Shown in pieces: positions 1 through 5,049 of a stretch of DNA of 7,760 nucleotides. The notes beneath the pieces are model-generated. The model searched no databases. It was given only the letters and a program-made list of their open reading frames with translations, and was not told the DNA's origin. The translations under genes were made by a program, and so were the position numbers. The stretch comes from a bacterium (GTDB lineage Bacteria > Desulfobacterota > GWC2-55-46 > DRQE01). Each line of letters begins with the position of its first letter. Position 1 is the first letter of the stretch. Location: NCBI GenBank assembly GCA_027017505.1, contig JALUQR010000195.1, positions 1-7,760 of the forward strand. The letters are read 5' to 3'.

Positions 1-1
1 T

Positions 2-829
2 GCCCACAGGGTGTGCCTTTTCAGGAGAAGGGCGCCCCTCATTGCAAAAAAACGCAGGGCAGGCCAGTTCATAATCCTCAGGATAAACGAGCACGGTGAG
101 CGAATACCACTTACCATTGCAGACTCTGACCCCAGGGAGGGCACCATCACCATAATAGTGCAGGAGGTTGGAAAGACCACCTCTCTGCTCTGCAGTCTCA
201 AGGCAGGCGACAGGTTGCTCGATGTGGTTGGCCCCCTGGGTAAACCCACCCACATAGAGAACTACGGCACAGCCGTCTGCGTTGGTGGTGGCATAGGCTG
301 TGCGGTTACATATCCCATAGCAAAGGCCCTCAAGGAGGCAGGCTCGCGGGTTATATCCATAATGGGTGCGAGAACAAAGAACCTCCTTATACTGGAGCAG
401 GAGATGCGCAGTGTAAGTGACGAGCTCTTTATAACCACCGATGACGGCAGTTACGGGCACCACGGCTTTGTAACGGGTGTGCTGGAAGAACTCATCGAGG
501 AGGGCAGAAAAATAGATGTGGTCATTGCGGTTGGTCCTGTGCCCATGATGAAGGCTGTAAGTGAGCTCACCCGTGCCCATGGTATATACACCATGGCAAG
601 TCTCAACCCCATAATGGTGGATGGCACGGGCATGTGTGGGGCCTGCAGGGTCACTGTGGGTGGAAAGACAAGGTTTGTGTGTGTGGACGGGCCTGAGTTT
701 GATGCCCATCAGGTGGACTTCGATGAGCTTATAAGAAGAAACAGAACCTACCTTAAGGAAGAACGCATGGCCATGGAAGAGCTGACCTACCACGAAGGTC
801 CAAGATGTTATGAGAAGAAAGGGGTGTAG
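2..829 (+). CDS. nfnA: NfnA-type FAD/NAD-binding and [2Fe-2S] subunit (sulfide/dihydroorotate dehydrogenase-like), 5' partial
   Basis: This is the small subunit of an NfnAB/SudAB-type flavoprotein, which passes electrons between NAD(H) and the partner NfnB. The frame is open to the left edge and residues before the GTG at 11 already fit the family, so the true start lies outside the window and the GTG is only internal. Numbering from that GTG, an FAD-binding RIPLT segment is at 31-35, a GGGIG NAD-binding loop at 92-96, an AVGPVPMM segment at 173-180, and a C-terminal cluster motif with Asp204, Cys209, Cys212 and Cys224. The D-x4-C-x2-C-x11-C spacing matches the [2Fe-2S] site of characterised NfnA, where one ligand is aspartate. 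The protein is otherwise full length and cytoplasmic. nfnB follows after 8 bases, so the two are almost certainly one operon. PyrK-like or sulfide dehydrogenase roles remain possible, since sequence alone does not separate them. Confidence 0.9.
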   Translation, partial: AHRVCLFRRRAPLIAKKRRAGQFIILRINEHGERIPLTIADSDPREGTITIIVQEVGKTTSLLCSLKAGDRLLDVVGPLGKPTHIENYGTAVCVGGGIGCAVTYPIAKALKEAGSRVISIMGARTKNLLILEQEMRSVSDELFITTDDGSYGHHGFVTGVLEELIEEGRKIDVVIAVGPVPMMKAVSELTRAHGIYTMASLNPIMVDGTGMCGACRVTVGGKTRFVCVDGPEFDAHQVDFDELIRRNRTYLKEERMAMEELTYHEGPRCYEKKGV

Positions 830-837
830 ACAGGATT

Positions 838-2247
838 ATGGATCCAAAAGACCGCATGAAGATACCCAGACAGCCCATGCCAGAGCAGGACCCGAAGGAA
901 AGGGTCAAGAACTTCTACGAGGTGCCCCATGGCTACACACCAGAGCTTGCCATGGAAGAGGCCAAACGCTGTATACAGTGCAAAAAACCCCTGTGTGTGG
1001 GTGGTTGCCCTGTTAACATAGACATACCCTGGTTTATAAGACTTGTTGCAGAGGGCAAGTTTGTTGAGGCAGCAAGGAAGATAAAGGAGACGAACAGCCT
1101 TCCCGCCATATGCGGAAGGGTCTGTCCCCAGGAAGACCAGTGCGAGAAGGTCTGCGTTATAGGCAAGAAGGCAGAACCAGTTGCAATAGGCAGACTTGAG
1201 CGCTTTGTTGCAGACTACGAACGCGAGCACGGTGAGGTGGCAATCCCCGAGATACCACCATGGACGGGCAAGAAGGTTGCGGTCATAGGCTCAGGGCCTG
1301 CAGGACTCACCGTTGCAGGAGACCTGGTCAAAAAAGGCCACAGGGTGACCATATTCGAGGCACTGCACAAACCAGGCGGGGTGCTCGTGTACGGAATACC
1401 AGAGTTCAGACTGCCAAAGAAGATCGTTGAGGCAGAGGTGGACTACTTAAGACGCATGGGTGTGGAGATAAGATGCAACTCCGTTATAGGCAAGATTGAA
1501 ACAGTGGATGAACTGCTCTCCAATGGCTACGATGCGGTCTTCATAGGCACAGGTGCAGGTCTGCCATACTTTATGAACATACCTGGGGAGAACCTTGTGG
1601 GTGTGTACTCTGCCAATGAGTTTCTAACGAGGATAAACCTCATGAAGGCATACCTCTTTCCAGAGTACGACACCCCTGTGCTCAGGGGCAAGCGGGTGAT
1701 AGTGGTTGGTGGTGGAAATACCGCGATGGATGCTGCAAGGACGGCCATAAGGCTGTGTCCCGAGGAGGTAAGGATAATATACAGGCGCAGCCGTGAGGAG
1801 ATGCCCGCAAGAATAGAGGAAATCCAGCACGGAGAAGAAGAGGGTGTGAAATTTGAGCTTCTTACAAACCCTGTAAGATTCATCGGCGACAGCGAGGGCA
1901 GACTCACCGCAGTAGAATGCATAAGGATGGAACTCGGCGAGCCCGATGAATCAGGCCGTAGAAGGCCCGTGCCCATAAAGGGCTCTGAGTTCATCATAGA
2001 GTGCGATGTGGCAATAATAGCCATAGGTAACGGGCCAAACCCGCTTATACCACAGACCACCCCTGACATAAAGCTCACAAAATGGGGCAACATAATAGTT
2101 GACCCCGAAACGGGAAAGACCTCAAAGAAGGGGGTATTTGCAGGTGGAGACATAGTAAGGGGTGGCTCAACGGTTATACTTGCCATGGGAGACGGCAGAA
2201 CCGCTGCAAACTCCATACACGAATACCTCACAACAGGCAAGTGGTAG
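838..2247 (+). CDS. nfnB: NfnB / glutamate synthase small-subunit-like NADPH oxidoreductase (GltA family)
   Basis: A 469-residue FAD and iron-sulfur protein, the usual length for NfnB and for proteins annotated as homotetrameric NADPH-dependent glutamate synthase. The N-terminal ferredoxin-like domain has Cys45, 48, 53, 57 and Cys92, 96, 102, 106, which supply ligands for two [4Fe-4S] clusters. A first dinucleotide fold binds FAD (GSGPAGL, 151-157), a second binds NADPH (GGGNTAMDAA, 291-300, followed by RRSREEMPA), and the C-terminal AGGDIVRG (435-442) completes the FAD site. The ATG at 838 lies 8 bases after the nfnA stop and has only a weak Shine-Dalgarno (CAGGA, very close to the start), so translation may be coupled to nfnA. 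With NfnA it would catalyse ferredoxin- and NADH-linked NADP+ reduction (electron bifurcation/confurcation). A sulfide dehydrogenase/polysulfide reductase (SudA) role is the main alternative. The glutamate synthase label is unlikely to be its real activity, because no amidotransferase or large synthase subunit is nearby. Confidence 0.92.
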   Translation: MDPKDRMKIPRQPMPEQDPKERVKNFYEVPHGYTPELAMEEAKRCIQCKKPLCVGGCPVNIDIPWFIRLVAEGKFVEAARKIKETNSLPAICGRVCPQEDQCEKVCVIGKKAEPVAIGRLERFVADYEREHGEVAIPEIPPWTGKKVAVIGSGPAGLTVAGDLVKKGHRVTIFEALHKPGGVLVYGIPEFRLPKKIVEAEVDYLRRMGVEIRCNSVIGKIETVDELLSNGYDAVFIGTGAGLPYFMNIPGENLVGVYSANEFLTRINLMKAYLFPEYDTPVLRGKRVIVVGGGNTAMDAARTAIRLCPEEVRIIYRRSREEMPARIEEIQHGEEEGVKFELLTNPVRFIGDSEGRLTAVECIRMELGEPDESGRRRPVPIKGSEFIIECDVAIIAIGNGPNPLIPQTTPDIKLTKWGNIIVDPETGKTSKKGVFAGGDIVRGGSTVILAMGDGRTAANSIHEYLTTGKW

Positions 2248-2270
2248 CAGGGTGTGCTGTAATAAGGGCA

Positions 2271-3620
2271 TTATTTTTTCTCTGTAAAGAGCAAAAGCAC
2301 CACCATACCCAGAGCCATGGAGATAAGTGATGCGGTGAATATGGCAAGCTTTGCGACCTGAAGGATGGCGTCATCTGCAAATGCCAGTGTGGATATGAAA
2401 AGGGATATGGTAAACCCTATACCACCGAGACATGCTGCACCATAAAGGGTCTTCCATGTTACACCCTCTGGCAGTGCACCGAGGCCAAGGCGTACCGCAA
2501 GGAAGGAAAAGCCCACAATGCCTGCCTGTTTGCCCACCACAAGGCCTGCGAGTATCCCCCAGAAGACCTCACTGTGGACCGCACTTAAAAACCCTGTCAT
2601 GTCCACCTTAATGCCTGCATTGGCAAAGGCAAAAAGCGGGATGATGAAATACCCCACCCATGGATGCAGGTTGTGCTCGAGATGGTCAAGCGGGGCCTCT
2701 GCCTCGAAACATGTCCTCTCAAGAGACTGTATTATGGACTGCTTTCTTTCCTCTTCAAGCTCCACGGGGCAGTAGTTCATGCCCTCTTTCTCTCCTGTAA
2801 GATAGGTGAGCTGTTCCTTTATCCTTTTTACAAATTCAGTGTGTCCTATGGTTGTGGACGCTGGTATGGTAAGTGCAAGCAGAAAGCCTGCAACGGTTGC
2901 GTGTATGCCTGCCTTTAGGAAGAACAGCCACAGGAACACCCCTATTATGGCATATGGATATGTGTGGCGTATGCCAGCCCTGTTGAGCACAAATGACAGG
3001 ACAACCATACCACCACCTGCCAGAAGGGCTGTGGTGGATATACTCTCTGTGTAGAAAAGTGCTATGACCAGTATACCCCCTATATCGTCCACTATGGCAA
3101 GTGCTGTGAGGAAGACCACAAGCCCAATGGGCACCCTGCCACTTAAAAGCGAAAGACAGGCAAGTGCAAAGGCTATGTCTGTGGCCATGGGCACACCCCA
3201 GCCGTTCTCACCAGGTCCTCCGAGATTGAAGGCCATGTAAAGTATGGCTGGAACCACCATGCCACCCAGGGCGGCAAACACGGGCAGTACCGCATGCCTC
3301 CAGCGCGAGAGCTCTCCCACAAGAAACTCCCTCTTTATCTCAAGCCCCACAAGAAAGAAGAAAAACACCATGAGCCCCTCGTTTATCCAGTGGAGCAAAT
3401 CCTTCGAAAGGGTGAACCTGCCTATGGATATGCTTATTGTGGTGTGAAGAAACCTGTGGTAGAACTCTTCAAATTCACTGTTGGCAAGCCACAGCCCCGC
3501 AATGCTTGCCAGCACCAGCAAAAGCCCGCCTATGGCCTCCCTGCGAAAGAAACGCTGAAAGGGCTGTATTATGGTGCGGGCCACATCCTCAACCGCAAAA
3601 AGACCAAAATCCCTGCGCAT
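2271..3620 (-). CDS. nhaA: Na+/H+ antiporter NhaA
   Basis: A 449-residue inner-membrane Na+/H+ antiporter that exports Na+ (or Li+) in exchange for protons, for pH and salt homeostasis. Many hydrophobic segments begin near residue 30. Family landmarks are MATDIAFAL with Asp148 (equivalent to E. coli Asp133), ALAIVDDIGG with the ion-binding pair Asp178-Asp179 (Asp163/Asp164), GIHATVAGF at 238-246, HPWVGYFIIPLFAFANAG at 319-336, and GLVVGKQAGI with Lys364 (equivalent to Lys300). All the key charged residues are present, so it should be functional. It is longer than E. coli NhaA (388 residues), mainly through a charged cytoplasmic loop at about 255-315. Such loops occur in many NhaA proteins of this size class. 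The ATG start is supported by AGGAGGT four to five bases upstream. It converges with nfnB and diverges from the porin gene. Confidence 0.96.
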   Translation of the reverse strand: MRRDFGLFAVEDVARTIIQPFQRFFRREAIGGLLLVLASIAGLWLANSEFEEFYHRFLHTTISISIGRFTLSKDLLHWINEGLMVFFFFLVGLEIKREFLVGELSRWRHAVLPVFAALGGMVVPAILYMAFNLGGPGENGWGVPMATDIAFALACLSLLSGRVPIGLVVFLTALAIVDDIGGILVIALFYTESISTTALLAGGGMVVLSFVLNRAGIRHTYPYAIIGVFLWLFFLKAGIHATVAGFLLALTIPASTTIGHTEFVKRIKEQLTYLTGEKEGMNYCPVELEEERKQSIIQSLERTCFEAEAPLDHLEHNLHPWVGYFIIPLFAFANAGIKVDMTGFLSAVHSEVFWGILAGLVVGKQAGIVGFSFLAVRLGLGALPEGVTWKTLYGAACLGGIGFTISLFISTLAFADDAILQVAKLAIFTASLISMALGMVVLLLFTEKK

Positions 3621-3623
3621 AAA

Positions 3624-3630
3624 ACCTCCT
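3624..3630 (-). promoter_or_regulatory. Ribosome binding site of nhaA
   Basis: Read on the minus strand this is AGGAGGT, followed by TTT and the ATG at 3620. It is a near-perfect Shine-Dalgarno sequence at slightly short spacing and fixes the nhaA start. Confidence 0.85.
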
Positions 3631-3644
3631 GAAAAAGACCACCG

Positions 3645-3672
3645 TCTATAACAGAAAACTTTCTATTTAGAA
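3645..3672 (-). promoter_or_regulatory. Weak candidate sigma-70 promoter for nhaA
   Basis: On the minus strand TATAGA (3650-3645, 4 of 6 consensus bases) is preceded by a 16-base spacer and TTCTAA (3672-3667, 3 of 6). If used, transcription would start near 3638, leaving a leader of under 20 bases. This is the best candidate I found in an AT-rich region where weak matches are expected by chance. Confidence 0.25.
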
Positions 3673-3702
3673 TATCAACTTGACATATAGATATTTTCTG
3701 TT
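3650..3702. repeat. Perfect 9-bp inverted repeat in the nhaA/porin divergent region (possible operator)
   Basis: AACAGAAAA at 3650-3658 is repeated in inverted form as TTTTCTGTT at 3694-3702. The arm centres are 44 bases apart, close to four helical turns. The right arm fills the end of the spacer directly before the porin -10 box, and the left arm touches the weak nhaA -10 candidate. Within it sit a second perfect repeat (AATATC 3671-3676 / GATATT 3690-3695, bracketing the -35 box) and a compact palindrome at 3661-3672 (TTCTA-TT-TAGAA). A repressor or activator site is inferred. AT-rich DNA also produces such repeats by chance. Confidence 0.4.
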
Positions 3703-3708
3703 TATTAT
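3680..3708 (+). promoter_or_regulatory. Sigma-70 type promoter of the porin gene
   Basis: A perfect -35 TTGACA at 3680-3685 is followed by a 17-base spacer and a -10 TATTAT at 3703-3708 (5 of 6 consensus bases). Transcription would start near 3715, giving a leader of about 88 bases before the porin ATG. This is the best promoter in the window by consensus and spacing. Confidence 0.75.
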
Positions 3709-3723
3709 TTTTTGCCTAATTTT

Positions 3724-3751
3724 AACATACTGGCAATGTTTTTGTAACAAA
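3724..3751 (+). repeat. Two short inverted repeats in the porin 5' leader
   Basis: AACAT (3724-3728) pairs with ATGTT (3736-3740) around a 7-base loop. TTTGT (3741-3745) and ACAAA (3747-3751) form an 11-bp hyphenated palindrome directly after it. Both lie downstream of the predicted transcription start. They could be weak RNA structures or protein sites. The arms are short and AT-rich, so chance is a real possibility. Confidence 0.25.
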
Positions 3752-3787
3752 TATCGGTTAGGCTTCTGTAAAGTTTAAAACAAACCG

Positions 3788-3796
3788 AAAGGAGGT
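3788..3796 (+). promoter_or_regulatory. Ribosome binding site of the porin gene
   Basis: AAAGGAGGT, a very strong Shine-Dalgarno sequence, lies 6 bases before the ATG at 3803. It selects that ATG over the two in-frame ATGs that follow within the next four codons, and suggests high translation, as expected for an abundant outer-membrane protein. Confidence 0.85.
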
Positions 3797-3802
3797 CAGC
3801 CT

Positions 3803-4978
3803 ATGGGTATGGTGATGCGTTTTTTTGTGCTGGTGGTCGTGGTAGCCCTTATGTATCCTGCCACAGGCCATGGATTTATTCTTGGCGAGCCAACAGACGG
3901 GGTAACATTCAGAAAAGGTGAATCAGACCTCAAGGTAAGGGTGAGGCTTCAGCCAAGGCTTGACTTTGGAGAGCTTGTAAAGAACGCCTCAGGCAGTGCC
4001 TATTCCACCGAGGCAGACCTGTATCTGCGAAGGGTGAGGCTTGAGCTCTCGGGGCACCTTATCAGGAAACTCAAGTACAACCTTACCTTTGATGCAGACA
4101 AGTGGGGCAGGGCAGGCCATTCAGACAGTGTAAACCTCTATTATGCCTATATAAGCTACATCTTCTCGCCCCTCTTTGCCCTTGAGTTTGGAAAACACAA
4201 GCTACCGTACTCAAGGGTATCGCTTGTGTCCTCATCCAAACAGCTCTTAATAGAAAGGCCTGTCTCCACCGAAAAGGCAAAGAAGCTGTTTGGCCCATCC
4301 CATGCGTTCTATCAGCCATTCTTCAAGGCATATGGAAGGCTTTACGATGGTGTAATCTCCTATGCGGTTGGTTTCGGGGATGGATGGCAGAGTGGAGACA
4401 CCCTGTACACATCCCCCACAAGGAGTGTTGAGACCGCAGGCACCCTTTTTGCAGGAAGAATCGAGCTATCACCACCTGGCTGGGTTGAAAAGAAAAAAAG
4501 CGATGCACACCTCGGAAAGGGCAGACACCTTGCCCTCGGGCTTCACTACGCACAGCAGGACTCCATAGAGTACACCCAGAACCTCTACAGCGAGAAAAGA
4601 CGCCTTAAAGGCCTTGACATATCAGCCCACAGAGAGAACATAACCCTTCAGTTCGAATACAACACCTGGCAGATAGAGTCCACAGACCCCTCAATAGGCA
4701 CCAAGGAGCCCGAAGGCTGGTATGTGCAGGCAGGCTATTACATACCGGGCTATGATGTGGAGCCTGCCATAAGATACGAAAAGTATGACCAGGACTCAAC
4801 GAGCTCCGATAAAAAGGAAAAAATAACCACCGTTGGAGCGAACTGGTATCTCATGGGACACTCAATGAAGCTATCGTTCAACTGGGTGCACACAGAGTTT
4901 GACAAAAAGGCAGATGGCTGGCTGGTAGATGATGACTCAAAGGATGTCTTCCAGTTCCAGGGTCAGCTCTACTACTGA
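3803..4978 (+). CDS. Outer-membrane porin, OprO/OprP (phosphate-selective porin) family
   Basis: A 391-residue beta-barrel porin. The N-terminus (MRFF then a run of Val/Leu, with a likely cleavage near residue 24) is a Sec signal peptide. The mature part alternates polar and hydrophobic residues in strand-like stretches with many aromatic residues, and ends in FQFQGQLYY, a typical aromatic barrel terminus for BAM assembly. Family-like segments are LYLRRVRLELSG (73-84), FGKHKLPYSR (129-138), EGWYVQAGYYIP (304-315), RYEKYDQDS (324-332) and ITTVGANWYL (341-350), followed by SFNWVHTEF. The segments at 304-366 are especially characteristic of the Porin_O_P family. Characterised members pass phosphate or polyphosphate, but many relatives carry other anions, so the substrate is unknown. 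No convincing Pho box is present upstream. It appears to be a single-gene transcript with its own promoter and terminator, divergent from nhaA. Confidence 0.9.
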   Translation: MGMVMRFFVLVVVVALMYPATGHGFILGEPTDGVTFRKGESDLKVRVRLQPRLDFGELVKNASGSAYSTEADLYLRRVRLELSGHLIRKLKYNLTFDADKWGRAGHSDSVNLYYAYISYIFSPLFALEFGKHKLPYSRVSLVSSSKQLLIERPVSTEKAKKLFGPSHAFYQPFFKAYGRLYDGVISYAVGFGDGWQSGDTLYTSPTRSVETAGTLFAGRIELSPPGWVEKKKSDAHLGKGRHLALGLHYAQQDSIEYTQNLYSEKRRLKGLDISAHRENITLQFEYNTWQIESTDPSIGTKEPEGWYVQAGYYIPGYDVEPAIRYEKYDQDSTSSDKKEKITTVGANWYLMGHSMKLSFNWVHTEFDKKADGWLVDDDSKDVFQFQGQLYY

Positions 4979-5011
4979 TGCCCTGCCCTGAAAGACCTTC
5001 TAATGAAACAT

Positions 5012-5049
5012 CCGCCCGCAGGGTATTTATTCCTGGTGGGCGGTTTTTT
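5012..5049 (+). terminator. Rho-independent terminator of the porin gene, overlapping the ppsA stop
   Basis: CCGCCC (5012-5017) pairs with GGGCGG (5038-5043). A small 1x2 internal loop follows, then CAGG (5019-5022) pairs with CCTG (5032-5035) around a 9-base AT-rich loop. Six T residues (5044-5049) follow immediately. This is a textbook intrinsic terminator for the + strand. Read from the minus strand the stem lies just past the ppsA stop but is followed only by a poor T-run (TGTTTCATTA), so it would terminate ppsA weakly at best. Confidence 0.9.

Noticed and set aside
11..13. GTG as the start of nfnA
   Set aside because: The frame remains open to the left edge and the residues before the GTG fit the family's N-terminal region, so the gene simply begins outside the window.
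808..1230. A 140-codon frame antisense to the start of nfnB
   Set aside because: It overlaps conserved iron-sulfur coding sequence, resembles no protein family and has no supporting signals.
1527..2240. A long open frame of 237 codons antisense to nfnB
   Set aside because: It lies wholly inside nfnB, is Ser/Pro/Met-rich with no recognisable domain, and has no ribosome binding site. It is a by-product of codon bias on the coding strand.
2686..2856. Extra cytoplasmic loop in NhaA as a novel inserted domain
   Set aside because: NhaA proteins of about 440-450 residues commonly have an extended charged loop before the conserved LEHxLHPWV segment. The flanking motifs are intact and no separate domain is visible.
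3731..3746. Sigma-54-like element TGGCAATGTTTTTGTA upstream of the porin
   Set aside because: The GG is followed after 10 bases by GT, not the nearly invariant GC, and the -12 half is otherwise weak. A good sigma-70 promoter lies just upstream.
3739..3780. Possible Pho box built from TGTAA-like repeats
   Set aside because: The repeats (around 3744 and 3767) do not fit the 11-base direct-repeat spacing or the CTGTCA core.
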